DNA of 64,000 bases from Gari tellinella (Eukaryota > Mollusca > Bivalvia > Cardiida > Psammobiidae), in the NCBI GenBank assembly GCA_922989275.2, contig OV277866.1:38643246-38707245 (forward strand). Reading direction: 5' to 3'. This document shows positions 10,732-20,830 of the stretch, one piece after another (the first letter of the stretch is position 1; each line of letters opens with the position of its first letter). Below the pieces are notes generated by a model. That model saw only the letters and a list, made by a program, of their open reading frames with translations, did no database searches and was not told the DNA's origin. A program made the position numbers and the translations under genes.

Positions 10732-10961
10732 TAGCATTTAAGAGAAGGATTACTGTTCAAAGAAATCGCCGCTTTAAAATATGATCCTAGTCAACTGTCA
10801 AATGTTGAGTGGCCACACGCTATCCATGGTGTACCCAATCATATTAAGAAATATATTATCAGCATTAATAAAACCTGTCGAAATAAATTACGTGTATACG
10901 TATCAACCGTTTACTGATTTTATACAAATTTCAAAGTGTAGACAAATGCTGTTACGACTAT

Positions 10962-11080
10962 TTAACCTCCTGACCAAATTTATCGTGAGCTTTTTTCCCC
11001 TTCACCGTCATATTGTCGTCTGCTTCAATATTGTTGTTTCCAAAACCGCTTCAAAGTTAAATATAAGGCAGTATAAAAGG
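10962..11080. mobile_element. TTAA-1 MITE, end fragment
   Basis: TTAACCTCCTGACCAAATTT, then CCCCTTCACCGTCATATTG and TCGTCTGCTTCAATATTG. This is one end of the family, hairpin absent. Confidence 0.65.
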
Positions 11081-11307
11081 TAAAGGCTTTGTTTATTATA
11101 GTGTCACCCCTATTGAAAGGGCCAGCCAGTTTGGCTTATGAGACACCTATCCTTTTTGCGCGCACAGTACCTCCCGAATCCCTTCTCTTATTGCCGGGCG
11201 CCTGGCAGACAGTCCAAACAGTTTGATACTCGACTTCATATGTCGTGCGTCATACTTCCTCAAATCTAATATTTTGCCTGCGAAAAGTCTAATTTGACAA
11301 CGAATTA

Positions 11308-11476
11308 TTTAGCCCTTTCATTCTTAATGACGTGAAAAAGCGCATTTGCAAAACAGTTTTGATCCTGATCAGATGCCGCGTAACGCGGCGTCTGATAACA
11401 GATACCGCGTCAAGCGGCGTCTGATTGGGATCAAAACTGTTTTTAAAAATTATGTCGCCTTTAGCGGTTAAAGGGG
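11308..11476. mobile_element. TTAA-1 MITE with a doubled hairpin apex
   Basis: Left TTAGCCCTTTCATTCTTAAT, hairpin 11350-11452, right GCGGTTAAAGGGG. Inside one outer stem (CAGTTTTGATCCTGATCAGA / GGGATCAAAACTG) lie two apex palindromes in tandem: GCCGCGTAACGCGGC and CCGCGTCAAGCGGC. Confidence 0.75.
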
Positions 11477-12109
11477 ATATCAAAACATTATCTAAAGAAC
11501 TTTAAATCATCGGATTATATTTTTACGATTTGTATGTAAAATTCCTTTGAGGATTTTGATAATACATTTTATAAGAGTCAAGCACACACTGTTCTATACT
11601 ATGAGAGTATAGAACGCGCAAACTCGTGCAGCTAAAATCATTACATGTTTGTTGTATGAAATACACATTTTGAATAGGTAAAGTCTACTAGCCAACGAAG
11701 TTGTACGAAAGATCCGCGGTAACATTTGCAGTTCAAGATTTCATAAAAAGTTTCCAAATTTTCAAATATCTCAATTGCTCAGTTGCACGGTTTCTCTTCT
11801 ATAGTTTCCAAATTGCTTTAAGTTGTACTTTCAGCCTATATAACTTTATATTTCTATGAAGGAAATAATAAATTTCAGTTTTACTATGAACATTTCAACT
11901 TTTATTGGTAAAAACATTTTGTATTGATGCTGCTGTTAAATTTAAGGCATCATCTATACAAATACAAAATAATTTACATGAACCGTGATTGTATCGCAAA
12001 ATAATGTGGACCAAGCCTGTCAGTTGTTTATATTTTCTAAGTCACATTAACCTGCTCTATGCCAAGTGGTCTCTTTCATGCTGATAAATTGGATAAGTGT
12101 ACTTTTAAT
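11477..12109. other. Unassigned
   Basis: No gene. A short inverted repeat GTTCTATACTATGAGAGTAT then AGAAC sits near 11590. Confidence 0.4.
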
Positions 12110-12361
12110 TTAACTCTTTCCACCCTGAAACTTTAAATGGACAATCCCAGTTTCCATTTTAGTCTAGTCCATTTCTGACTTTTAAGGGTTGTTTTTGTCA
12201 ATGTTTTTGCATTTTGACAAACAGTGAAGACCCTGATCAGAGGGCTCCTTTCGGAGCCCTCTGATCTGGGTATTCACTGTTTGCATAGGACAAGTGCACT
12301 TTTCACATGTATACTGTTTGAAAAGGACGCCTATATGCGGGACTAGGGTTCAAAGGGTTAA
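12110..12361. mobile_element. TTAA-3 MITE, complete
   Basis: TTAACTCTTTCCACCCTG at 12110, GGGTTCAAAGGGTTAA at the right (TTAA 12358-12361). Hairpin 12218-12284: CAAACAGTGAAGACCCTGAT, apex AGGGCTCCTTTCGGAGCCCT. Confidence 0.88.
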
Positions 12362-12530
12362 GTGGTGATTTGTGTTTTTTTCAATTTCAGTTTATTTCTT
12401 AATCTTATCGTAATTCTTGATTGCAAACAGTGTGGACTCTAATCAAACGCCGTATAATGCGGCGTCTGATCAGAAGCAACACAGTTTGCATATGTCCCGC
12501 TTATGGAATGCTAGGCACAAATGTGTTAGC
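12362..12530. mobile_element. TTAA-4 MITE, partial, next to TTAA-3
   Basis: Hairpin 12423-12489 (GCAAACAGTGTGGACTCTAA left; apex AACGCCGTATAATGCGGCGT), then the family's right segment CATATGTCCCGCTTATGG ... AGGCACAAATGTGTTA. Starts at the TTAA of the previous element. Confidence 0.7.
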
Positions 12531-12951
12531 CTCTATTAACCAGACGCGTTCTCCACTATTTCATAATTTTAACTGAATTATATGGCTTGATTACTGGTTT
12601 AGCTTTTTGCTGTGCATTTGCCACTCTTATGCACTCAGATTCTCTGCAATAGCTGGAAGTCATAATAATAATTTCCCCACAACTGATACAATTATACACC
12701 ATCTTTGAAGTTACCGAGCACTGACAAACCTCTACAAAACGACCATATAAGCCGGGAATATGAAGTCTTCTGTAAGACTATTTGGAAGCTTAGAGCAGTT
12801 GAAACATGATACTGCATCAATACTTCTGTAGTTTCTTCCATTTTTCTTTCGGTCTGCAACTAACGTATACAAAGTAAACCCTTATCTTTGCTTATAATAG
12901 CTTAACATAACATTATCTGTAGTTGCCTTAAACTATACGCACTATGGTTTA
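12531..12951. other. Unassigned
   Basis: Nothing recognised. Confidence 0.4.
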
Positions 12952-13198
12952 CAGAAGAGAAGACGATATTCTTTCCCGTTGAAATGCAAATAATACGCAA
13001 ACGCATTACACAAACATTTAGAAAATGGCAATTTGTTGACACTTCTGAAAACTAATATTTATTCGAGTGACAAACAGTTTGGGGTCAAATCAGACGTCGG
13101 GTAATCCGGCGTCTGAAAGGCCTCCAAACTGTTTGCACTGGAAATAATAGTTTTAGCGTAAACGCGCTCATTGGAAAAGAATAACGTTTTCTCCACGG
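12952..13198 (+). mobile_element. TA-1 MITE, complete but diverged
   Basis: TA at 12950-12951 and 13199-13200. Hairpin 13069-13135 with apex GACGTCGGGTAATCCGGCGTC; the GATC blocks of the stem have changed to GGTCAAATCAG on the left and GAAAGGCCTCC on the right. Confidence 0.88.
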
Positions 13199-13388
13199 TA
13201 CATGCAGTTATCTTTTCAGTCATCTTCATTTTCTCAAACATTTTAATTGCATTTCTCAGTTGATTAAAGAAAGTATCCGCGTGTTTAACTATATTTGATC
13301 TTCATTTCGTGTTTACTTTTAAGTGTATACACATTATCACTGTAAAATACATGTGGGTTAATGACAAACAGATACATGTATACAGATA

Positions 13389-13528
13389 CAGTCGAACTTC
13401 GATATCTCGAGCGTTTAATTCGAACTATCCGATTTGCCGACACATGAATTGCATTATTTCATGCTTGGTTAAGTCAAACATACCGGTATGTTCGATCTAA
13501 CCGAGTTCGAAATATCGAAGTTCAACTG
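13389..13528. mobile_element. TA-3 MITE, short form
   Basis: TA-flanked (13387-13388, 13529-13530). Ends CAGTCGAACTTCGATATCTC and inverse. At 140 bp it lacks the long ACGTGGC hairpin apex of the 193-bp copies, having only AACATACCGGTATGTT. Confidence 0.9.
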
Positions 13529-14094
13529 TATAACATACCATTTCGCTGAAGCGCGAGAGAGTTTAACTTCATAAAATGACTATATTGCAAATCAAGTACA
13601 AATTTGAAACTATTACCTAGCCAATTAAAATGAAAGGAAATGTTTACTGGGTATTTAGACAAAACATAGATAAGTACATGGTTACTTTAAGTCTTACAAG
13701 CAAAGAAGTGTTTATATATCGAGTCAAGTACAGCTGCAACTTCTATGATACAAATAACTTATTTCTATTTTCAAGGCAGGTGACTGTTTGATGTATAATT
13801 AAAATAAGTAAAATGCGCTTTAACTATCCTGCACTACATTGTAACCTCTCTTCAAACCAAATAACTGTTAATGGGCTAATTAGTTACACTGGAAACACCA
13901 CAAATCTGTCAGTAGTACCTCACATAATATTTGTTATGTCTGTAATGTTTATATTACCTTTATAATGTATCAATTTCTGACCATGTTACATTCTTGTTTG
14001 CACCTATACAGTGATGAAACGAGTAATGTAGTTACTCCTCATACCTGAGTCGATTGAAGCAGTGTACTTAATACCTCTTTTACCCTTATGACGC
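13529..14094. other. Unassigned
   Basis: Nothing recognised. Confidence 0.4.
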
Positions 14095-14425
14095 CTATGC
14101 GTTTCATATACAAGCTGCTAAACTTTGAAGAATACATAAGTCCTACGAAAAACCAGTGTAAACTCTGATTAGAGGTCTCCAATTAGATTTCTCTTAGCAG
14201 GGTCTGCTTTGTTTGTCATTCTGCAATACATGATTCAAAATATAAACACGTGTCAAATATGGACTAGGAGAAGAACCAAATAAGCATTTGCTTCCGTTCC
14301 GACCCTAATGTATATACATGTAATATTAACAAATGTTGTATATGTTATGAAATAGACTAGGCTTGACTGGAAACTGTGAGTGTCCATTTGAAGTTTCAGG
14401 GGTCAATTAGCTAAAATACCCACAT
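14095..14425. mobile_element. TTAA-3 MITE, decayed, reverse orientation
   Basis: Hairpin relic about 14152-14216 (ACCAGTGTAAACTCTGATTA, GCAGGGTCTGCTTTGTTTG), followed by GACTAGGCTTGACTGGAAAC and TGTCCATTTGAAGTTTCAGG, which match the inverse left half of the 20450 copy. Confidence 0.6.
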
Positions 14426-14632
14426 ATGTCGAATATAACTCCAGTAAGTAATGTATATATGTTACATGTGATTAGTATGTTAAGTTAGAGTAGCAGCTGT
14501 GTTAAATCTTGATTGGAATATTACAACAAAATACAATCGAGATAAAGCAAAATTCGATAGATTAATCAAAAAGATAAAATGTATATCAAATGTATGTGTC
14601 ACAATGACATACAATCTAGAAATCCTTATATA

Positions 14633-14842
14633 CAGCCACATCTCTCTATTACGACAAACAATTTGTGTTACATGTAATTATCAGGTTTGATGAAGATGAC
14701 AGTTTAAAAGCAAGGTAAACGTTAAACAGAAATCTCATTCATGAGCTTTTTGTTATACGTTCATCTTGCTTGAAGCTGTCATCTGTCTTTTATACAATCA
14801 ATTAGCATTCTTTGTAATGGCCGTAATAGAGATTTATTACGG
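14633..14842. mobile_element. TA-2 MITE, decayed
   Basis: Left CAGCCACATCTCTCTATTAC, hairpin arms ACAGTTTAAAAGCAAGGTAA and CATCTTGCTTGAAGCTGTCA, right CCGTAATAGAGATTTATTAC. Apex ATCTCATTCATGAGCT is partly paired. Confidence 0.75.
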
Positions 14843-14959
14843 TACTAGTGTAATGAAACCTTTCGTGTGAACAATGCACACAATATTGAATATTTAATAC
14901 TCATTGATTTGAAATGAGTAGCTGAAAAAGGGGTCACAAAACACATGTCCAAACTGCAA

Positions 14960-15215
14960 AAGGTTCTGAATTTCCCATCAATAAATGCTTTTTTCTGAAA
15001 TAATTTGATTAGAGGGCTCCTTTAACCCCTTCACTGCCTTACCCCGAGTAGAATCCAAACTGTTTGACACTCAGTTATATATTTTGCAAGTCAATATACA
15101 TGTACCTAAAACGATTATTTGAGATATACAAGCAGACGACAATTGTTTAACATTGATGACGTCATGGCAATGAAGGGGTTATGAGTCATCTGATATTAGT
15201 ATACCCTGTTTGCAT
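14960..15215. mobile_element. TTAA-3 MITE split by a TTAA-1
   Basis: Left part ends TTTGATTAGAGGGCTCCT at about 15021; right part resumes GAGTCATCTGATATTAGTAT then ACCCTGTTTGC at about 15183. Joined, these are the two arms of a TTAA-3 hairpin; the interruption is at its loop. Confidence 0.7.
15022..15182. mobile_element. TTAA-1 MITE nested in the hairpin loop of TTAA-3
   Basis: Starts TTAACCCCTTCACTGCC; ends GGCAATGAAGGGGTTAT, an inverted match at 15 of 17 positions. Contains GAATCCAAACTGTTTGACAC (right hairpin arm only) and AGCAGACGACAATTG. Confidence 0.8.
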
Positions 15216-15218
15216 TTA

Positions 15219-15290
15219 AGAAATGAACTGATTTTTTCGGCGTTCAAGCGAAATGAACGACAGAAAATTATCGGCAAATACCATGAATCG
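15219..15290. mobile_element. HP-C, left arm only
   Basis: GAACTGATTTTTTCGGCGTT then CAAGCGAAATGAACGACAGA and TACCATGAATCG; the sequence breaks off at the hairpin apex (GGGCTAGC). Confidence 0.8.
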
Positions 15291-15474
15291 GGCTAGCTTT
15301 ACTTGAAATAATCGCAATTAATTTATAAGAGTACGCCCTAAGGCCAGAAAAAAATTGTCAATTAAAAGGGCGCTACAGCATAATATCCAAACAGGAAATA
15401 AAATATGTTCCTGATTCAAATACTGCAAGTCCTATCTCTACGTTGTGAACACATTTGACCGCTAAACACAGATA

Positions 15475-15668
15475 AGCTGTAAAGCTGAGTATGCCTTAAA
15501 GAGCATTCTGCTTTACTTTCAGTCTGCTTTATGGTACTACCTGCTAGAATAAGCAAATAATTCTGATGCTGCACATTGATTATAATATCCAATCAAAATA
15601 TTGCCTTTATTGGAGGAAGGAGTCAAATGCGTATAACGGCGTATCTTTGGAGAAAAGGGGTTCACAAA
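15475..15668. mobile_element. TTAA-2 MITE, decayed
   Basis: Right hairpin arm GAGCATTCTGCTTTACTTTC then AGTCTGCTTTA is clear; the left arm (AAAGCTGAGTATGCCTTAAA) is shortened. Right segment TTGGAGGAAGGAGTCAAATG ... GAGAAAAGGGGTT matches the family's right end. Confidence 0.65.
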
Positions 15669-15720
15669 TGAACGCCGCCGGTTGCGGCATAACATGTACT
15701 CGAAAACATTTCGGAGTAAC

Positions 15721-15757
15721 TCGTTGGCTGATCGGAATCCCAAACTGTTTGCAACAT
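15721..15757. repeat. Stem A right-arm relic
   Basis: GGCTGATCGGAATCCCAAAC then TGTTTGCAAC, no left partner nearby except GCCGCCGGTTGCGGC about 50 bp upstream, which may be the old apex. Confidence 0.5.
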
Positions 15758-16084
15758 AATTCTGACTTTCCGCAATTAAAAGACGGACCAACATTCAGAC
15801 GACAGTTTCTCCTGTGCAGAAGAAGAACGGTTCATATTTCGTAAAGTGAGATTATATTTGGTAATATGGACTTTTTTTTTATTCTAATTAACACACACCT
15901 TGGTTTTATTACGGCCGCTACAAAATCAGTGTCTGCAAAAGGTCATTTTAACTTTAAAAGTAATTTCAACTGAAGACACTTCAATATAACCGCTTAATAT
16001 GTTTTATCTGTTTTAAAAGACAAATTAGTCCGTAACTTCTTTCACATCGCCTTTCTTTGTCTTTCATTACAAACCGTCAAAATT

Positions 16085-16214
16085 ATTTCCTATATATCCT
16101 AGCAGGTAGTGACTTAAAGAAGACTCGACTTATGCACATTCAGCTTTACTTTTTACCTGCTTTAAGCGGTCAACTGTCTTCAAAACTATTAAAAGCAAAG
16201 GGGAAAAGAGTTAA
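16085..16214. mobile_element. TTAA-2 MITE fragment
   Basis: TAGCAGGTAGTGACTTAAAG, right hairpin arm CAGCTTTACTTTTTACCTGC, end GGGGAAAAGAGTTAA with TTAA at 16211-16214. Confidence 0.55.
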
Positions 16215-16366
16215 TTCGAGTCTACTTTGTGTCCTACTTAATGCATATATTAAGCGTGAGGCGATTGACAGACTAATGATAAATTGTGTTGAGCCCTGAG
16301 AGCTCAATTAAACAGTTCTAGTTGCCAAGTAAATCAAATCCATTTTTGATTATTACCAGTTATTAC

Positions 16367-16482
16367 ATTTAATGTTTAACTACGCACAATCAATGTGTGA
16401 ACCCATTAAAAAAAAACTTCATACAAAATTTTAGTATCCTAGCACATACACATACATTTGGAAAACAACCCGTCCAACAACC
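16367..16482 (+). repeat. Local direct repeat, copy 1
   Basis: Aligns with 16537-16653: shared blocks TACAAAATT, TAGTATCCT/TAGCATCCT and ACAACCCGTCC in the same order and spacing, about 170 bp apart. Confidence 0.6.
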
Positions 16483-16536
16483 TTTATTACATGTATGTTT
16501 GCTTAACAACAAGTCATGAACATGTCTGAAACAAAT

Positions 16537-16653
16537 GTTTTAAGTTTTAACTTCGCACTGTCAATTTTTCAATGTTCTAAACAAATCTCAATACAAAATT
16601 GTAGCATCCTCGAAAAAACATATAACTTTAAATACAACCCGTCCGAAATATTT
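16537..16653 (+). repeat. Local direct repeat, copy 2
   Basis: Partner of 16367-16482; diverged by substitutions and small indels. No coding signal in either. Confidence 0.6.
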
Positions 16654-16701
16654 AACCTGTGTCCTCGCTCACGCCAACGTAGGTATAGCATAGGCACTTC
16701 A

Positions 16702-16929
16702 CGGGATACGTTAAATTAAACGTTGTACGACAAAAATGGTCGTAAGTCAAAAAATTAAAATACATCGCATCTCTAATTTCTCAATCTAATCATATCTTGT
16801 GAAATCTCTTTGGATTTGTCTTTCATGTTACAATACTAAATAAGATGGAGAAATTAAAAATAACTGAAAATTTTAGAATCTGCCTTACGACAACATTCGT
16901 CGTACGCAGTTTCTTAAGACGGGTGCCTG
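16702..16929. mobile_element. hAT-like-2 MITE, diverged
   Basis: Left CGTTGTACGACAAAAATGGT, right TTACGACAACATTCGTCGTA; matches the cleaner copy at 34341-34588, including the inner CTCAATCTAATC ... TTGTGAAATC arm. Confidence 0.75.
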
Positions 16930-17558
16930 TTCTATAAATAGTCTACCCTAAGCAGGCAAAATAAGTGTGTCAATACATTAATTTGATGAATAATTTGAAT
17001 GAGCTACTCAGTTGAATTTGATCCAAATGCTATATAGTTTTACAAAAAGTAATTGAGAAACATCTTAATTTCTAATTTTGTCTTAATTTCTTTGTTAACT
17101 TTAATAACGACCTAGAATTACTCAAGTAAAGGCTACAACATTTAGGTTAGGCGTTTCATGATCAAAATAATCTAGTTTTAAATGCTCATGACTTCTTGAT
17201 TAATGAAACTTTGACATAATGATTTAAAATGCTTTAAAATAAAACCTTTCAATCCGGTCCTTAGACAATTTTAATATTTTGATACAGCGTCAACCTTAAC
17301 GCATTTCTGATGTAAAATAATACTTGTTTTTCTCATATATTAGGTTTAAACAGAGTTTGGACATCCCTTAAGTTCAAATATTCCTTCATTACCTGCTTTT
17401 AAATCATGCGCCATACAACCCCACATACCAAGCATTCGGTTCTTAATTTAAAAACAAATGTCTACACAAAAGTCATATTTATTTACCCTTAATTTCTAAA
17501 GTTGTCACTTTGTTAAAATAGGTGCTAAATATGTTGATATATCGTATGGCTTAATACA
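16930..17558. other. Unassigned
   Basis: Nothing recognised; AT-rich. Confidence 0.4.
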
Positions 17559-17600
17559 GGTATAGTAAAGCAGAAAGCTCATAGGAGTTTTCTGTTGTCC
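17559..17600. repeat. B-type hairpin relic
   Basis: AGTAAAGCAGAAAGCTCATA and GGAGTTTTCTGTTGTCCC are the inner part of a B hairpin with no element ends. Confidence 0.55.
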
Positions 17601-17644
17601 CTTTTTCTGCGTTAATTTGAAATCTATAAGAAAGAAAGACAATA

Positions 17645-18012
17645 CAGTGATTCCTCTTTACAACAACACCAAACGGGTAACAAAGATTCCTTGTGTTGTT
17701 CGAAGGGAGTTGTTATAGGGAGAGAAAATTAAAAGTAAGACTTGGTTTACATTTGCAAACAGCTTGAATCTAGATCAAATGCCGCGTACCGCGGCGTCTG
17801 ATCTGAATGCAAGCTATTTGTCACTCGTCATTATATTCCTTCTGTCCACTAATATGTAACTTTTAGAAAAAAACAGCATACGACAATATCAAACAACCGA
17901 TATTGCAGCAGTTAAAATATTAGACAAAATTGTCTTGTTTTTGGAACAGCGACAGGCGTTGTTGTAAAGAGGGAGTCGTTGCTCGGAGGACCGTTGTATA
18001 GAGGAAGATCTG
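17645..18012. mobile_element. TA-4 MITE, near complete
   Basis: TA at 17643-17644 and 18013-18014. Left CAGTGATTCCTCTTTACAAC, right TTGTATAGAGGAAGATCTG. Stem A hairpin 17755-17821: CAAACAGCTTGAATCTAG, apex GCCGCGTACCGCGGC. Repeated 'GGGAGTYGTTRT' tracts flank both ends. Confidence 0.85.
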
Positions 18013-18053
18013 TACATGAACAATTTCCTTTAAGATAAGATGACACAAGTTTA

Positions 18054-18402
18054 GATGTAGTACCCCATTTGCAATGCAAACTGTCTTAGATTAGCATATT
18101 AGACATAGAAGTGCGGCATTGCAACTAGATATTCACCAAACTTATACAGCTCGCTTCACGTTTGACGTTTATTATTTCATTTCTTGTAAGCCAGTATAAA
18201 ACCTAGACAGTTGCATGCGAGAAACAAAGGATATAGACCTGTGATTTTGAATATGTAATAGATTTAAGCTTTCATGTTTGTTTTCAAAGAACGACAGTTT
18301 GGCGAGATAAATCAAACCATTTATTACAATGCCAGGCAAGTTGCTGACGCTTAAATAACAAAACATTTAATACAACGTGCATCTCTAACGGTTCATGAAA
18401 CT
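18054..18402 (+). repeat. Dispersed repeat DR1, copy a
   Basis: Aligns over about 350 bp with 26669-27030. Conserved blocks include AGACAGTTGCATGCGAGAAA, GGCGAGATAAATCAAACCAT and TTTGAATATGTAATA. No coding frame is conserved. Family not recognised. Confidence 0.8.
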
Positions 18403-18596
18403 AAATGTTTTATCCTACTAATACGGCCTTCTTTGTTCAGAACATTACCACTGCATTAAATGATATTCTGTTTCTAGCGATATACATGTTTTTTTTTCAG
18501 AACTCAGGTTTTATTGCAGTGAATAACCCTTAATTCTCTACGTAAAAGCAAAACTAAATACCTGGCCATATCAGTGTCGAAGAAAAAGATGTTCGA

Positions 18597-18945
18597 AACT
18601 TTTACTATATAACTCTATGAAAAACTGTGACGGGACCAATTCTAAGCCAAGGGCTTTACTTTGCACAATCTTAAAAGAGGATCCTGTAGATGATGCTTTC
18701 TGCCAAATATCTTATCTCAAGCCATTGAAGTTTCTAACAAGATAATTATTTTAGATTGTTCTCATTTTTTCACTTCGGAGTTTTTTATTTTTTCACATTC
18801 TGTCAATCAGTAAGGGAGAAGATGTAATTTTAAACAACTATGACGGCCGACGGACAACACACAACGGATGACAGAAGACAGACGACGACGGACAGAGTGC
18901 GATCACAATAGCTCAAACAGAGCCTTTGGCTCAGGTGTGCTAAAA
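18597..18945 (+). repeat. Bivalve-type dispersed repeat
   Basis: Contains GATGATGCTTTCTGCCAAAT, GACGGCCGACGGACAACAC and a tail AGAGCCTTTGGCTCAGGTG. I recognise this order from abundant repeats of mollusc genomes; exact family name not assigned. The CCTTTGG/GAGC tail can form a short hairpin. Confidence 0.7.
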
Positions 18946-19101
18946 CACAAAGACGGATTTTGATTTTTTCTGATTTTCATTTCTGACCGTCAAATGTTCA
19001 TCTACGGAGGCGAACGTTGTGTCCTTACCGCGTACATGTATTCCTGTATACAGCATGTTCAAATATTACATCTACACTTCTTTTGTAGGGCGTTGCGGTA
19101 C

Positions 19102-19410
19102 AATGAACGTTCTAACATCTACGACATAACAGAAACAGGCGTAGTTTTGACCTCTACTTGTCAATTATCAATTTCAGAAAGTAACTACTCTGCACCCATC
19201 GAAATAACGCACTCTGGCAAATTAGAAGCAAGAGAGACAAGTAATAAAGGCGTGTTCTATAAATCATCAGGAATCCATAAATAAAGCGGGTTCGTGCGAG
19301 TCAGGTGTCTGTCAAAGTGCCCATCGGAATTTCATTAAAGTGCCAGTCTATAAATAATACTTCAAAGTCAAAACATAGTTGCAGGCTAAATAAAGGTCTA
19401 TGATTCCATC
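19102..19410 (+). repeat. Dispersed repeat DR2, copy a
   Basis: Aligns with 30514-30822. Shared blocks: TCGACCTCTACTTGTCARTT-like, AATAAAGCGGGTTCGT, AGGTGTCTGTCAAAGTGC and AAAGTGCCAGTCTATAAAT. An open frame runs through both copies, but changes are not concentrated at third codon positions and similarity continues past the stop, so I treat it as non-coding. Confidence 0.8.
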
Positions 19411-20068
19411 ATCCAGCTACATAAGAAAAGTTTATGTCAAATAACGACAGTTAGCCATCTCTTTATGACACTGAATACATACACAATCTGCCTTAATGGT
19501 TGGTCCCCCAAGAAAGGATGTAATATATTCTAAGAAACAAAACCTTCAAGTTTATTGTTATGCTTATACAGATATTAGTAAAACAATCAATTTGTTTTCA
19601 TAAAATGAAGAGAATCATTTTTTGTTTTTCAGTTCAGGTTATTAATCATTTTTAATAAATAATTTTATACAGTAAATGATGATCACCTGTTTTATGCGAA
19701 ATACATACTAGTAATATGCATTTATGTTGTTCATAACATACTCGCAAACGCTCACAAAATACATACATATATTTTTTTTGCATTCAAAATAATTTAAGAA
19801 AGTTTGACTGTTTCTCAGTTTATTGAATAAATGTCCACTTAAAAAGAATGCAGGAACAGTCACGAAAGTTTTTATTGTTCAATGTTGTCTTGTATGTTTT
19901 TCAATGAATTTTTGACATATAAAAATTCTGAATTGTGCATTTATTGTTTTCCTGGGGAAATCGGAAAAATATATGTAAAGGTTTTCCTTGATTAGGTTTT
20001 TGATACACATAACAGGGTTAAACTAAACCATTCTCTTCTTTACTTCTAGGGGACTGATATTTGCACAA
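19411..20068. other. Mostly unassigned; includes a weak dispersed repeat
   Basis: 19860-19995 resembles 31546-31670 (TTCAATGTTGTCT ... TTTTTGACATAT against TTCAATGTTGTCT ... TTTCTGACAAAT). Otherwise nothing recognised. Confidence 0.45.
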
Positions 20069-20075
20069 CGGTTAG

Positions 20076-20120
20076 GTCCATTAATTAGTAGCATCTAATT
20101 AAGGTCCACACCGTTTAACA
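20076..20120. repeat. Short hairpin
   Basis: AACGGTTAGGTCCATTAATT pairs imperfectly with CTAATTAAGGTCCACACCGT. It resembles a stem A variant with a different apex. Confidence 0.45.
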
Positions 20121-20188
20121 CAGTTTCTTATGTCTATGTGTCTTGAATTTTAATTAGAAACACATAGAACGGCACTATTAAGCAGACG

Positions 20189-20430
20189 ATGTTATGGTGT
20201 TCGGATAGCGCAGGTAGCGCATCCCCTTCTCACCAATGCGGTCTCGAGTTTGATCCCTGGTCGGGGCAGTATGTGAGAGGGTACATTGGTCGTCCGTTCG
20301 AACGCGCAGGTTTTCTCCGGGTACTCCGGTTTCCTCCCACAGAAATGACCAAATACGCCGCCATTAGAGCCATCGAGAGTGATTTGTATAAGTTAATGTA
20401 GCTTGTTTCATAATCGATGTAAAATAGTTA
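20189..20430 (+). mobile_element. tRNA-headed SINE with conserved central domain
   Basis: The head (GGATAGCGCAGGTAGCGC, then GAGTTTGATCCC) has the layout of polymerase III A and B boxes but is not a foldable intact tRNA. It is followed by a block (TTTTCTCCGGGTACTCCG, GTTTCCTCCCAC) that I know from central domains shared by SINEs of molluscs, echinoderms and other animals (Nin-DC or Meta-type; I am not sure which). The 70-codon frame across it is not a gene. Confidence 0.8.
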
Positions 20431-20449
20431 AAGTTTAAATTTTAAATCT

Positions 20450-20690
20450 CTCAACCCTAGTCACGCAAATAAGCTTCCTTTGCAAACTGTGTACCTATGA
20501 GGAGTACCCTTGTAATATGCAAACAGTGTAGACCCTGATCAGATGGCTCCTGAAGGAGCCCTCTGATCAGGGTCTACACTGTTCGTAATATTTGACATAT
20601 AATGTAAAAATCAACCGTGAAAAGTCAAGACATGACTGGACTAGATTGAAAACTAGAATAGTCCATTTGAGGTTTCAGTTAAGCAGGGTT
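20450..20690. mobile_element. TTAA-3 MITE, reverse orientation
   Basis: Hairpin 20521-20585: AAACAGTGTAGACCCTGATC, apex GGCTCCTGAAGGAGCC, right arm GATCAGGGTCTACACTG, nearly perfect. Flanks CTCAACCCTAGTCACGCAAA and TAGTCCATTTGAGGTTTCAG match the inverse of 12110-12361. Confidence 0.85.
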
Positions 20691-20749
20691 TAGCAGACGA
20701 TATACAGGCAACAATGGTATAAAGCGTTTAATCATTCTGAAGAATTTGA

Positions 20750-20830
20750 TTGTGGCTTTTGCTCCAATTTGACTAAACAAATGCTTAAGAACGATCTCAA
20801 ACTCAATACAAACGTTTTATAACATTGGGA
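20750..20830. mobile_element. HP-F, right arm only
   Basis: ACAAATGCTTAAGAACGATC then CGTTTTATAACATTGG is the right arm of HP-F; the left arm is absent. Confidence 0.55.
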
